Source: Triatoma infestans (Eukaryota > Arthropoda > Insecta > Hemiptera > Reduviidae). From it: 64,000 nucleotides of DNA. Both the position numbers and the translations under genes were made by a program. Below, piece after piece: positions 35,743-46,359 of this stretch. The stretch's first letter is position 1, and every line of letters begins with the position of its first letter. Where the stretch lies: positions 27,184-91,183 of the forward strand of contig JAAEAF010002668.1 in assembly GCA_011037195.1 (NCBI GenBank), read 5' to 3'. The notes beneath the pieces are model-generated. The model had not been told where the DNA came from. It saw nothing but the letters and a program-made list of their open reading frames with translations, and searched no databases.

Positions 35743-36066
35743 CTACCATTGTACCGTATGATAATAATGACAATGTTGATTGGCCTCCAACGGAAGTCCC
35801 ACTAGATATGAACTAGAAGAGGTTTCTGGTTCACTACTATATTTAGTCTCCAGGCGGTAGTAGACGGTGCCATCCTGAAACTTCAACACAATACTACTGC
35901 CTAGAATATAGTAGATCTTGATATTTAGGTTGTAAATAACCTGATGTCCCAGTTCTCTCCTATCCCCCCAACTAGGATCTATCCTCAACTCCTCATCCCT
36001 CCAACTTCCGTCAGGATATACTGGGTACAAGATAGATAGAACAGTTTCCAGTACGTGTAGGTAATA
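35743..36066 (-). CDS. Unidentified open frame, about 107 codons
   Basis: A minus-strand frame open from about 36066 to the stop at 35743, without an obvious ATG start. Residues such as YPVYPDGSWRDEELRIDPSW, ELGHQVIYNLNIKIYYILG and FQDGTVYYRLETKYSSEP have a composition closer to real protein than the neighbouring shadow frames. No family was recognised. It could be an exon of an unknown gene or a piece of a transposon; it may also be chance. Confidence 0.25.
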   Translation of the reverse strand, partial: YYLHVLETVLSILYPVYPDGSWRDEELRIDPSWGDRRELGHQVIYNLNIKIYYILGSSIVLKFQDGTVYYRLETKYSSEPETSSSSYLVGLPLEANQHCHYYHTVQW

Positions 36067-36164
36067 GTATCATGTCATGAAGTTATGGAGTCGAAAGTCC
36101 CAGATATGTCATTATCTTTATGCTTTCACGTTGCTACATATAATTTTTATTAATTAACATCATG

Positions 36165-36395
36165 CACTGCAGAAAGTTCAAACTTGACAGTCAGTTATCA
36201 AGTCTGTCAAAATTCTTCAACCAGAAGTACCACTTTAGTGAATGTATTTTTCTATTTTTTACTGAGGTAATGATGTCCTCTAAAGTGCTACTTTAGTTTA
36301 TTACACAATTCCTTTATCTAAAGAATATTAATAAGAATCAAATATATTGCCAAAATTTCGGGCTTTCAAAAAATATCGATTAACCGGAATTTGGG
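36165..36395 (-). repeat. Family 1 fragment, inverted
   Basis: gcagaaagttcaaacttg, ttcaaccagaagtaccac and attaaccggaatttg mark a shortened copy. Confidence 0.7.
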
Positions 36396-36488
36396 GAACT
36401 TAACATTTAGTTGCACTCCATAATGGGATAGGTGGTTCAACGAGGCAGTAAGTAAATCACAATTCAGAGATAGTCCTATGATGCAGCT

Positions 36489-36745
36489 AGCCAAGAAACA
36501 ATGCCACTTGGCCAACTGTTTTGTAAGAGAAAATCCCTCGTTAGAGAGAAGAAGAAATGCAAAAATAAATAGTTTTGAAAAATATTTTAAACGAAATAAT
36601 TTTGGCATAAGTAATGTATTTTAGAGTCAGGTACTATAATGTAATGTCACTGTTGCTAAAGAGACAAAAGCACAGGAATCCGTTAGGAAAATAACAATGC
36701 CAATTGGCCAACTGTTTTGTAAGGGAAAATCCCCCGTTAGAGAGG
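36489..36745. repeat. 50-bp direct duplication, 200 bp apart
   Basis: ttggccaactgttttgtaag and aaaatccc(t/c)cgttagagag occur at 36496-36545 and again at 36700-36748 with few changes. Confidence 0.75.
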
Positions 36746-37125
36746 GCATTCCTTAGGACAGTCTGCATTCTGCTTTCAAAGCCAGAACACTTGCTTCAGG
36801 AATCGCTTTCTTAAACTCAGTGCCAGTGATAGAAATTTGCCTTTATTCTAGATAAACATCTGATTTATTAAAAGACAGTTTGTTGTAGACACCGAAACAG
36901 AACACTTGTTTTTCGCTCTCTTAGCATCAGTGCATATTAATAAGTTAATAATTTATTTGCATATATTTGTAGTTATTATTTTAATAGAATATATTTATTG
37001 TTAGCAGTGGTGACTACCTTCTTATTACTAATACTTCTCTCTTAAACATATATACTTACAAGCCCTTTTACTAAACCGCTCACGCCACAAGCTACCAGCA
37101 CACAAACACATAACATTTCACTTGT
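36650..37125. repeat. Diverged LTR-like copy related to family L1
   Basis: ttgttgtagacaccg (36881), acttctctcttaaacatata (37028) and agcccttttactaaaccgct (37061) match the solo LTRs at 19818 and 40796. The start and target duplication are not resolved. Confidence 0.6.
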
Positions 37126-37552
37126 TTGATATTTCTGTTATGTAATGTTTAATACTGATCTGTTTAATTAACACATTTTTTCTGTTCCAGCGACGACGAT
37201 TTCAATCCAGAAATTAAGAATTTTTCAAATATTTGACATTGATTTAGTATAAATTTTTCATCATGATATACTTTTAATTAATAATTTATATATTTTTTTT
37301 TCAGATTTAATTGTGTAAGGCATTATGCCTATATTTGTTGAAATTATTGAGACATATCCAATAATGTTTTTATGTTAGCTGTAAGATTTTTTTTTTTTTA
37401 AATAACCACTCTTTTGCAGATCAAAACATCTTCATCATCTACACAATTGCATGTGCATGAATGTAATTGCATGAAAATTGCATGTTAGTTAATATTGCAT
37501 GTTAGTTGTAAGAATTTTATCATATATTTATGTGTAAATTAATATTGTGTAA
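37125..37552. other. Intergenic, no gene seen
   Basis: Low-complexity sequence; a 15-bp direct repeat, attgcatgttagtt, at 37478 and 37495. Confidence 0.4.
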
Positions 37553-39275
37553 TTTTTTTTTTTTTTTTTTGGCATTAGCTTGAAGCCATAGCCAGCTTAA
37601 CTATATATTTATTTATTCAGTCTAATAAACTGTATAATGATTTTTCTTGATTTTAATAACATAAACATTATTGTATTAGAACTTATACTTTCCTATTGAT
37701 GGAATTCCAGAATTTACAGATGGCGCTACATAATTCCACAGTGGGTGACTGGAGAATGGTTCTGTAATTGAAAGGATTGATAATTAATTCCGATACTTTT
37801 GAGAACAACACATCTCTTTCATTTGCATATGCAGGACAAATCATAATAATATGTTCCAATGTATCAGTTTCACCGCAGTTGGCGCATGAAGAAGTGATTG
37901 AGATTCCAATCCTGTGACAGTAGGAATTACAGAGACCATGATTAGCTCTCATTCGGCATAATGTTTTTATCTCCTTCTTCCCCATGTAATGTCGGAAATG
38001 CCAAGGTCTATTGCTAACTACAGGATTGATAGATTTATAGAATAATCCCTTATCCGACTTTCTAAAATCGCTTTGCCAATTCTGCCACGCTCTTCTTTTC
38101 ACTAAGGGCAGCAAATCGCTTTTGGGTACTTTGATGTCACACCTCTCTCCCTCAGTAATTGCTCGTTTTGCCAACGAGTCCGCACGTTCATTTCCCGAAA
38201 TATTCGCATGCGCCTTGACCCATACAAAGTTGACTGTGCTGCCAGTAGCCTCAAGCTGAAAGACGCAGGTTAGGATTTGACAGATAAGATAGTCAAAGTT
38301 AAAATTCCTACTGCATTCACTCAATTTAAGTAGAGCACTTTTGCTATCGGATAAAATTACGAAATTATCCGTATTTTCCAATTTCAAAGCGTACTTTAGA
38401 GCTGCGTAAAGTGCATACATTTCCGCGGAAAATATCGTATACACATCTGGCAGTCCAATCATTTCAGCGTGGTCGCTTTTATAATCATACCGCACAACCA
38501 ACCCCATTATCCATCTTTGAACCATCGGTGTACAATAGGTGACCGGAATTAGGTAACTTCTGATTTATAAATTCTAAAATATATTGATCGGAAAACTGAA
38601 GGTCTAGTGGTTCGCCGAAAAAATGGCAATACAATTTCTGATTTAAAATCTGATAGTTTATTGCAAACGGCGGCAATGTAATAGTTTTTTGTAGAGACCC
38701 GAAGAAGGGAGCATTTTCAATAAAACTTAATGTTATGAGAGGAGATTTCTTCCTTTGCCAATATGGAGATGTCAAAACAAGCGTATTTAAATTATTGATA
38801 TTTCTAATTAAAATCTCATCAGTTGCAGCAAATTTTAATACAAGTCTGTCCGATAGCATTTTCCTTCTATGCGTCAATGGCAGTTCTCCTGCCTCCGACA
38901 GTAGCACATCAACCGGAGTGGACTTCAGGAAACCATAACAGATTCGTAGGCAGCGGTTCTGTAATACGTCTAGTCTTTTTAATGTTGTTTCACTTGCCTG
39001 ATCATAGAAAATCGATCCATAATCTATTACTGACCTAATTGTCGCCCTGTAGAATAATTGTGCGATACCCGGGTCAGCACCCCAGTTTATGTTTGTGATC
39101 ATTCGTAGAATGTTGATATACTTTTCGCATTTATCCAACACATAGTTAATGTGGGTAGTCCATTTAAGAGTTTTGCCCACAAACAACCCCAGAAATTTAA
39201 CTACTCTCTTGATCGGAAAACAATTTCCCCCAAGGATAATTTCATCAGAGATGTTGTGTATGTATATCATTTATG
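37553..39275 (-). mobile_element. I-like LINE, 5'-truncated 3' half
   Basis: The minus strand runs from about 39275 through the post-RT region, RNase H and CCHC motif to the stop at 37683, then a 110-nt 3' UTR with two overlapping AATAAA signals (37608-37617) and an 18-nt poly(A) (37570-37553). Only one frameshift was found in 1.6 kb of coding sequence, so this is one of the better-preserved LINE copies here. No target duplication was recognised. Confidence 0.88.
37683..39270 (-). pseudogene. I-like LINE ORF2: post-RT and RNase H domains
   Basis: 39270-38485 encodes FLGLFVGKTLKWTTHI, YGSIFYDQAS, LDVLQNRCLRICYG and LLSEAGELPLTHRRKML, the conserved blocks after the RT in I-like and related LINEs, and reaches YTDGSKMDNGVGCAV. 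A 1-nt frameshift near 38490 moves it to the frame of 38525-37683, which carries the rest of RNase H: FSAEMYALYAALKYAL, ILSDSKSALL, WVKAHANISGNERADSLAK (His and Asp kept). It ends with CANCGETDTLEHIIMICPAY, a Cys/His motif. All four RNase H catalytic positions are present. The RT catalytic core is absent by 5' truncation. Confidence 0.88.
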
Positions 39276-39590
39276 AATTAGTTGCAGTTGCAAACGTTCT
39301 ACGAAAGGCTTTCAACTTCGGATTCCTCATAATCCTGCTATCGCATATCCTTGCGCATCCTGCTCGCAAAAATAAATACACATAAAACTAAACTCTACTA
39401 AATGAAACAAACATTTAAAACTAATAATGAATAGATGAATTCGCTACGTACACTAATATTACCACAACAACACAATGAGAACTATCACAATTATAACCTA
39501 CGAGCCTAGACTACACAAACTGAAAATTATATATATCTGTTTGCAAATGCAGCAGTTATTTTTTTTGTACAATGTACAATTAGGTTAATA
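39275..39590. other. Intergenic, no gene seen
   Basis: AT-rich; nothing recognised on the 5' side of the LINE. Confidence 0.4.
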
Positions 39591-39960
39591 ATTTTTATTC
39601 TACACGATGAACACCAACTAACTGCACGTATTTCCAAAGGGAAATAACAAAAATATATACAAATATTTCTGCACATGCAGCAATTAATAAATTAGATTTA
39701 CAAATATTATTTCAAGATGGACAAGAACTGGAAGCCAACTGGACTTATTCCAAATGGAAAACTCACAAACTGCACAAAATTTCCAAAGGGAAATAAAATA
39801 ACTGCACATTTCCAAAAGGAAATAAAATAACACCACAGCATTTCCAAAGGGAAATTGACTAACAACACAACATTTCCAAATGGAAATTGACTAACAACAC
39901 ATTTCCAAATGGAAATTGATCAACAACACAACATTTCCAATGGAAATTGAAAACACAATC
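39590..39960. repeat. Minisatellite built on atttccaaatggaaat
   Basis: At least seven units of 25-37 bp, each with the near-palindrome atttccaaa(t/g)ggaaat followed by tgactaacaacacaac or aaaataactgcac. Units are most regular at 39820-39955. Confidence 0.85.
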
Positions 39961-40350
39961 ACGTAAAAACAAAACAAATTCTTAACTAAAATCTTAACAC
40001 TTATCTTAGTAATTAGCTCTCTTGTGTTTTAAAAACCTTATTCAATACCCTTCCTTCATTTTTTGTTGTTGTATTGCCTATCACCACACTAATAAATAGA
40101 TTTTCTTGGTGCTATATATATATACAATTTTAAAAATATATGAACTATTATGTCTAGTTTAATTATATTAATTCATTTAAATTTTATTGCTATACATTTA
40201 TTATTTATTTATTGCTAAAAATTTTTCTATAATGTATCTATATGTTAAATTGTTTTTGAATTATTTAAGAATTTTTCGTTTATATAGAATCACTTCAAGA
40301 AAAACATATGCATTTTCGTCTATATAGAGTCATATTAACAAAAACACATA
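39960..40350. other. Intergenic, no gene seen
   Basis: Very AT-rich; a direct repeat tatagagtcac/atagaatcacttcaag at 40285-40375. Confidence 0.4.
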
Positions 40351-40351
40351 T

Positions 40352-40651
40352 ATGCATATAGAGTCACTTCAAGAATTCAAGAAATTATATGCATCCCTAC
40401 AGCACCATCACTCAGAAGCCTATATTGATCGCCTTGCCAGTTACTTCTTCATCAGCAACACTCACCAAGCAGTGTTTGCCAATCAGCCTACCACCAGAGT
40501 AACGCTCACCCACTCAAGCAGCTTTCGCTCGAGAAGAAGACGCTCCATCACCAGAGTAATGCTCAATCACAGCATTTGCTCGAGAAGAAGACGATCCATC
40601 TCCAGAGCAACGCTCACGCATTCAAGCAGCTTTTGCCACAGAACAAGATGA
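40352..40651 (+). CDS. Unidentified frame with an in-frame 57/51-bp repeat
   Basis: 99 codons, GC-richer than its surroundings. It encodes three related blocks, TRVTLTHSSSFRSRRRRSI, TRVMLNHSICSRRRRSI and SRATLTHSSSFCHRT, from DNA units starting at 40493, 40550 and 40601. Both unit lengths are multiples of three, so the frame is kept. Ser/Arg-rich, no domain recognised. It lies just upstream of the LTR at 40796 and might be a piece of a retroelement internal region; function unknown. Confidence 0.25.
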   Translation: MHIESLQEFKKLYASLQHHHSEAYIDRLASYFFISNTHQAVFANQPTTRVTLTHSSSFRSRRRRSITRVMLNHSICSRRRRSISRATLTHSSSFCHRTR

Positions 40652-40795
40652 CTGTAGTCTACTATACACGACTACCTGGCAGAGGTTGCACATACGCCTC
40701 TCGCCATACCAGAGGATAACTTTTCAAGCCTCTACAACTCTGAATTACCTCCCAAATTTTTCGTGCCAAAAAATTTCTCCAGGAGGCGGATAATA

Positions 40796-41292
40796 TGATG
40801 GATGCAAGAAATATAAAAATATATTTAATTTGAAAAAAATCAGAATTATGAAAATGTGTGACATTTCCCTTGCAAAAGGACATTTCAGGTAGAAGACCAC
40901 TATTGTCTTTTAGAGTTTATGAACTTGATAGCATTGTGTACCCTTTCTTCTCACAAGGGAAGATTTGAAATAACAATTAGAAGACATTCTTTTCAAGACA
41001 GTTTTGTTGTAGACACCGAAGAGAACACGTCAGGACCGTGCCAGTTTAAGTTATAACATAAGAGTTTATTCCAATTTATTTCAGTATACTTATAATATAA
41101 GCATATTATTGTGATATTTTAAAGTAACTTAATTTCACTTAGGGAATATATCTATTTTAAAAACAATGTGATCTCTTGATTATTTCTATTACTTCTCTCT
41201 TAAACATATATACTTATAAGCCCTTTTACTAAACCGCTCGTGCTACACACTACCACTACTCTACAACACAACACACCAAATACCATTTCACA
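40796..41292. mobile_element. Solo LTR, family L1, copy B
   Basis: Starts TGATGGATGCAAGAAA and ends CACA, with an exact 5-bp duplication, taata, at 40791-40795 and 41293-41297. It matches 19818-20266 over its length and is about 50 bp longer. A purine-rich ccaggaggcgga lies just to the left, like a polypurine tract; this would suggest a 3' LTR with internal sequence, but the perfect duplication supports a solo LTR. Confidence 0.82.
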
Positions 41293-41299
41293 TAATATA

Positions 41300-41682
41300 T
41301 CAGAATCATAACGGTAGAACCCACACCATACCAGAATCATGAAGGTAGAGCGCACGCTGTACCAGCACCCAAATTTCATTTATTACAACAATGATGACGT
41401 CATTTGTAAAACTTTTGAGAGTTAAATGTACTTTAATGTTTAATGTATAGAAATGTTGTTATGATGTTTTACCATTAAAGTTTACAAAGAGGTTTTCACT
41501 TGCTTTAATAATAAATTACTTTTCTTTGGGATACATTAACAATAATTGCAAACATTCTGTTAAACAAAGTTAAATTAAGTTTACCAAGTTTGTCTTTTCT
41601 AGTTATATCTGTCTCCTTGATTATTGACTCTTTTTTTATAATGAGTTTGTAAATTTTGAAGTGAAATTTCTACTTTTCGGTA
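41300..41682. other. Intergenic, no gene seen
   Basis: Contains the short duplication ccataccagaatcat / gtaccagcaccca; otherwise unremarkable. Confidence 0.4.
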
Positions 41683-41693
41683 GATAATAATAA

Positions 41694-41984
41694 ACAGAGA
41701 CATTTTCCGTGGTAGCCTGCTTCATTTTTGGTCATCGACCGGTTTCGGGCGTTCGCCCATCTTCAGGATGCGTTTGTCAGACAGTGTGTATAACACAGAC
41801 TTGCACGGAGCAAATTCAGTTAATACACTATACTGTGCAAGTCTGTGTTATCACACTGTCTGACAAACGCATCCTGAAAATGGGCGAACGCCCGAAACCA
41901 GTCGATGACCACAAAATGAAGCAGGCTACCACGAAAAATGTCTCTGATGCTTTCCAGGTCTGCAGAACCAACCACCACAACAAC
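41694..41984. mobile_element. Family 2 element, short palindromic form
   Basis: Two arms of about 112 bp (41695-41806 and 41834-41946) are inverted copies, separated by a 27-bp spacer. The right arm is followed by an unpaired tail, atgctttccaggtctgc then agaaccaaccaccacaacaac. An 11-bp duplication, gataataataa, flanks it (41683-41693, 41985-41995). Each arm holds a core with ctgaa(g/a)a, the stem gggcg-aa-cgccc and gaaacc. No coding sequence. Confidence 0.85.
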
Positions 41985-41999
41985 GATAATAATAATGTC

Positions 42000-42398
42000 T
42001 GCTAAATTGCTGACTACCTGTTAGCCTTCCTAGCGTCATCGAGTCGAATGCAAGTTGAATTCCAGTCCTTAAATAAGGGTATTACACTGTCTTCCCCGAA
42101 TCACCAAATCTACCCACTTTACACATCGAGGCCAGCGGAAATACTATTGATTTTTCGTACATATCAGCCCATTAGCTCCATTAGCTTACAAGCTGAAACA
42201 TTCCTGAACAAGCTCATCGCAAAATGCCAAAACGTCTGGCGCGATTTCAACCCAGAAACTCAAGTGTTTTTTCATGGCCGTGGAAACCTAAAACAGGATT
42301 TTTGGATTTAGTTTGAACTCATGACAACTTTTCAAATTATGCATATACACGATTGTACAAACACATATACTTCTAACTAATAATTCGTATAAATTATT
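42000..42398. other. Intergenic, no gene seen
   Basis: An 87-codon frame (42048-42311, plus) is open but resembles nothing recognised. Confidence 0.35.
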
Positions 42399-43176
42399 GG
42401 TTTCTCTTACTACTGGAAAGAAGGAAATTGTTGCGATCATGTCAAACTTTCGAAATAGAGTTTTCACCGGAAATACATGTTTTAAGATTGTCCGAGTTTG
42501 AAGAAAATGTATTTAGCTAATGTGTAAGCGTGCCTCAACAAAATATCTCAATAATGCAAAAAATTGCAGGAAGCTCCAACTGGTTATTCCGTTTAGTTGG
42601 TACAACTACCACATCCTGGCACAACAAAAGTTTCGGCCAAAATCCATCAACCGGAAGTGTAACTTTACTGAATGATTTTTTTTTTAATTTAACTTCCTGT
42701 GCTATCTACACACCGGTATCCTATCATTCTTTCTTTCTTTAAACATATTCCTGGGAAAATTGATTTATTTGGGAGGGTTTGGGGGGAACACTAATGTTAA
42801 GCTTCCCTATAAAATCCACTTCAATATAATATATTATGGTTCCAACACTTATAATATTAATTTACATTAAAAGCATCGCTACAATTTCCTATTTGAAGAA
42901 AATCGCCTAATCGGAAGTGCGACTTTACTGAGTAGGTTTTTGAGATTGGGGGGGGGATTTTCTCGAAACTGTATAAAACGATTTCCTATAAATATCACTT
43001 TTATTTCTAACATTTTCCCAACAAAATTGATTTATTATATGTGTGTGGAATTTCAAATGCTAAATGCAGAGGTCGTTCAATGTTTCTGGTATGCTCTACT
43101 GGACTACAATATAATGTCTTTTCTACTTGGTAAGAATAGTAAGTAGGTATCTCGTAACATGTATATATTTATGTTA
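42398..43176 (-). repeat. Family 1 copy, inverted, left of mariner
   Basis: ggtttctcttactactgg, gttgcgatcatgtcaaac, ttcaccggaaatacatg, accggaagtgtaac (42650) and a second module (cctaatcggaagtgcgac, 42906). Its left end reappears at 44286-44325 after the mariner composite. Confidence 0.8.
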
Positions 43177-43274
43177 GGAGGGCCATTTTTTTCAACCTTT
43201 GATGGAGCATTAATTAAAGACAAGTGTGAATCACGAATTCGTTTTTTATTACCAGGTAACAAGTTCAATGTAAA

Positions 43275-43627
43275 TTACGAGTACTTTTCCACATATTCAC
43301 CGTGAAGATTAGACATTTTTAATAGTTGTGGACGAGTTTTTCAATACCTTCTTCCTAGAAGATTGCCGTCAGCGTATTGAGATAGGTCTACACGGCGCCT
43401 TAAACCTCTTCCTTGGTGTGGAAGCACTGTCTTACCAGAGCTTTCTTCAACTGTCGAAAAAGGTCACTCGGCACTAAGTCTGGGCTCTACGCCGGGTGAT
43501 TGAACACTTTCCAGTGAAATTGAACAAGAGTTGGGTTGCTGCAGCAGTATGTGATCTTGCAATGTCATGAATCAAAACATTTCCAGATGATAGCATACCT
43601 CTTCTTTTGTTCTGAATGGCTCTCCGC
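43275..43627 (-). pseudogene. Mariner transposase C-terminal part, minus arm
   Basis: AIQNKRRGMLSSGNVLIHDI, ARSHTAAATQLLFNF (HDN Asp kept, Asn changed to Ile), then with frameshifts KVFNHPA.SPDLVPSD (third Asp), FHTKEEV, EGIEKLV and, at the end, the EYVEKYS-stop C-terminus at 43275. Several stops. Confidence 0.82.
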
Positions 43628-44189
43628 GAGTTCTTTATGACAATCCAGAATCGAAAGAACAATCAAAACAATGGATGCACGATCCCCCCCCCCCCACACA
43701 CACTCCCCGAACAAACCCAAAAAGTTCAAATAAACGTTCAGCAACAGGAAGACCATGGCCACCGTTTTCTGGGATCCAAAAGGTGTGTTGCTTGTAGAGC
43801 TTATGGAGCTGGGGACTACGATCACTGCAAACTCTATTGTCGGACATTAAGTCGCCTGCGAAGAGCCAATCAGAATATAAGAAGAGGTATGTGTTGATTC
43901 ATGACAATGTAAGACCACACACCTTGTATTGGGATAAACCAACAGCTTCTTGCTTAATTTCAGTGGGCAGTGTTCGATCACCCGAAGTACAGCCCACACC
44001 TAGCACCGAATGACTTTCACCTTTATCGACAGTTGAAGAAAGCTCTCAACTTTGACAGCTTCCACACCAAAGAAGAGGTTTGAGTCGCCCTGCAGACCTA
44101 TCTCAATACGCTGGTGGCAACCTTCTATAAAGAGGGTATACAACTATGAAAAATGCCTCAATCTTCCCGGTGACTATGTGAAAAAGTAA
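43628..44189 (+). pseudogene. Mariner transposase C-terminal half, plus arm
   Basis: Plus-strand pieces: NPESKEQSKQWMH, then KTMATVFWDPKGVLLVEL and GTTITANS, LSRLRRANQNIRRGM in another frame, VLIHDNVRPHT (second Asp), VFDHPKYSPHLAPNDFH (third Asp), RQLKKALNFDSFHTKEEV, TFYKEGIQL and GDYVKK-stop ending at 44189. The catalytic D..D spacing and order fit a DD34D mariner. A C-run and CA tract (43685-43705) and several stops and shifts break it; the N-terminal DNA-binding part is absent. Confidence 0.87.
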
Positions 44190-44285
44190 CTTAGATTGTT
44201 CTTGACTCTTGGTAGTAAAATGATTTTGAGATTCATACTTGTCTTTATTTATGCCCCATCGGAAGCTGGAAAAAAATAGCCCTCG

Positions 44286-44905
44286 TATTAGCAGGAGTAA
44301 GAGAAAATCGCCAGATTTGTTTCTGAAATTCCACCAGTTCTGATTCAAAAAACTTTAAGAAATATGAAATATTATGAGTGGAGAATGAGTAAACAACTAT
44401 TTCAATAATATTAACTCAATTCAGTTTTATTAAATAAACATTAGAATGTTATGCAATATATATTGGAGTTGTAGTAATAATTTGTATAAAATCAATTTCT
44501 AAAATGGAACTTAATTTGCAATGCAAATAACTAAACCGACATGTTATGTGTTCTTTTATATATACAGTCCATTAAAATAAAAGAATATGTGATAAACGCA
44601 GATTCATTACTAGTATCATTTGTTTGGAAAAATAATTTTATTTTTCCTTTCGAATGTTTAGAAGGAATATTGCAAATGTGTCAGATTTTCGAAACTTTTC
44701 ATGCATAGATTTCGAAAGATTTTCGAATACTGGCCGCACAGACATTTTTTCTATTTTCTAAAACTCCTTTTTTCGTAATAATGAGACCTCAAAACGTGTA
44801 TTTCCGGTTGAGGTTTGTGGTAAAAGAAAGTCTGATGAATGTTTCATATCATGTTTTTATTTTCAAATAAATTTTGAATACAGAAAAATATAAAAAAAAA
44901 TCTGC
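44286..44905. repeat. Family 1 end pieces and unassigned sequence
   Basis: 44290-44325 (gcaggagtaagagaaaatcg, ccagatttg) is the left end of the inverted copy split by mariner. At 44640-44860 short Family 1 pieces occur in both orientations (cctcaaaacgtgtatttccg; aaagtctgatgaatgtttc). 44330-44640 shows nothing. Confidence 0.6.
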
Positions 44906-45862
44906 AGTGAAACTTTCTCTTACTCCAGTTCTCAAAATTATAATTGACAAATTTTATAGTTTGTGTACCAAATTTAATGAAATTCGCAGAAACTGAAAAA
45001 ACTGTTTAGTAAAAGTGCACTTCCGGTTTACTAAGTTATTGAAACACGGTATTTTGGCCATCCATTTATTTCTAATTAATTTTTTTCGGATGATAGAATT
45101 GTATAATTAACTATGATAGCACTTTAAAGAATAACATAACCCTAAACCTCCCCTAACAGTGCCCTTAAATGAGTTTTCCCTGAGAAATGTTTCCGATAAA
45201 AGTTGCACATCTTTGTATGTGTATAAAAAAAGTTTTAAGAAAATCGTCGGAGTCATTTTTGAGAAAATCGCGAAAAAGTGAAAAAAAAATCATTTAGTAA
45301 ACTGTTAAAGTAAACATACTTCCGGTCATCCGATTTTTTCCAAACTCGGAATTTCAACAACATATTTAATTCTAATTAACATTTTTTAGATGACAGAAGT
45401 GTCTAGCACTTTAGAGGAAGCCGTAACCCCTCCCCTCCTCTCCCAAAAAAGTACCCTTAAATGAATATGTGCAGAGATATGTTTCAAATAAATGTTGTAG
45501 CTCTTTGTATGTGTAGTTGATGTAATCAGTTTCAAGAAAATCGTTGGAGCCATTTTTCAGAAAATCGCAAAAAGTAAAAAAAAAAAAGCTAGTAAAGTGG
45601 TACTTCCGGTTGAGGAATTTTGACAGATAACGTACTGTCAGATCCCATGGTGATACCTAATAAACGGAATATCAAGTTTCAATTTTCTATGGTTTTGCGA
45701 TTTTGAGCTATGCTGTTCACATACATACAAACACAGACCATTTGCTAAGAACCACTTTTTTGGACTCAGGGTCCTCAAAACGGATATTTCCGGTGAAAAC
45801 TCGATATCGAAAATTTGACACGATTACAATACTTCCTCTTACTAGCAGTAAGAGCAAGTAAA
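44905..45862 (+). repeat. Family 1, complete forward copy with three modules
   Basis: Left end tctgcagtgaaactttctc after an A-run, ACTTCCGGT boxes at 45014, 45318 and 45602 (304 and 284 bp apart), tttccggtgaaaactcgat at 45787 and the hairpin cttcctcttactagcag, ending agcaagta at 45861. Best reference copy in the window. Confidence 0.88.
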
Positions 45863-46338
45863 AATGTTGAATGAATCATTCACACGACTTACTGCAACTT
45901 ACATAGTTATATTACAAATTCTCTTTAAACTTAATTCTGACTAAATGCTTAGCGGTATCAATGGAAGAATCTAAACCTAATTTAATGACTTTTTTGACAA
46001 AAGCATAACCTTCCCTCCCTCCAAAATTTCTTTAAATGAATTTCCTTAGAAATAAGTTTCAAACAAATGTGATAGGCCTTTGGGTACGTGTAGTTAGTAT
46101 ACTAATTTTAATGAAATCAGATGTCCGGTCTTCATAGAAAAAATCGCAGAAACTGAAAAAAAAGCTTCTTAAAAGTAGAACGTCCGGTCATCTGATTTTC
46201 TTCAAACTCAGAATTTTGGCAAACATATTGTAACGCAGCCACTGGTGCCATCTAGGAGAGAAGGCAGTTACCTAAGGTTCTCTTAGTGGCCGCAGGAAGC
46301 GCTGGGGCGCTCTAGTTCTCTCTAGAAGAATCGGGAAG

Positions 46339-46351
46339 TTCTAGAAGATTC
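46339..46351 (+). promoter_or_regulatory. Perfect three-unit heat-shock element
   Basis: TTCTAGAAGATTC fits TTCnnGAAnnTTC exactly, the HSF-binding pattern, 8 bp upstream of the TATA box. The string tctagaaga also occurs at 46321-46329, suggesting a duplicated, decayed site. Confidence 0.75.
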
Positions 46352-46359
46352 CCCGCCGG

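Larger units (their letters stand above)
43177..44285. mobile_element. Inverted mariner composite (two 3' halves head to head)
   Basis: Outer ends are related inverted repeats: ggagggccattttttt at the left, and aaaaaaatagccctcg at the right; the homology continues inward (aaagacaagt and acttgtcttt). Both flanks carry TA (43175-43176, 44286-44287), the mariner target. The left part encodes a transposase C-terminus on the minus strand and the right part a longer C-terminal half on the plus strand, meeting at about 43627. Thus both ends are 3' ends and no 5' end is present. Confidence 0.83.

Noticed and set aside
41834..41946. Canonical self-cleaving hammerhead in the Family 2 arm
   Set aside because: CUGANGA and GAAA strings and a helix II are present, but an extra base precedes helix II and no UH cleavage site closes helix III. 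Kept only as hammerhead-like.
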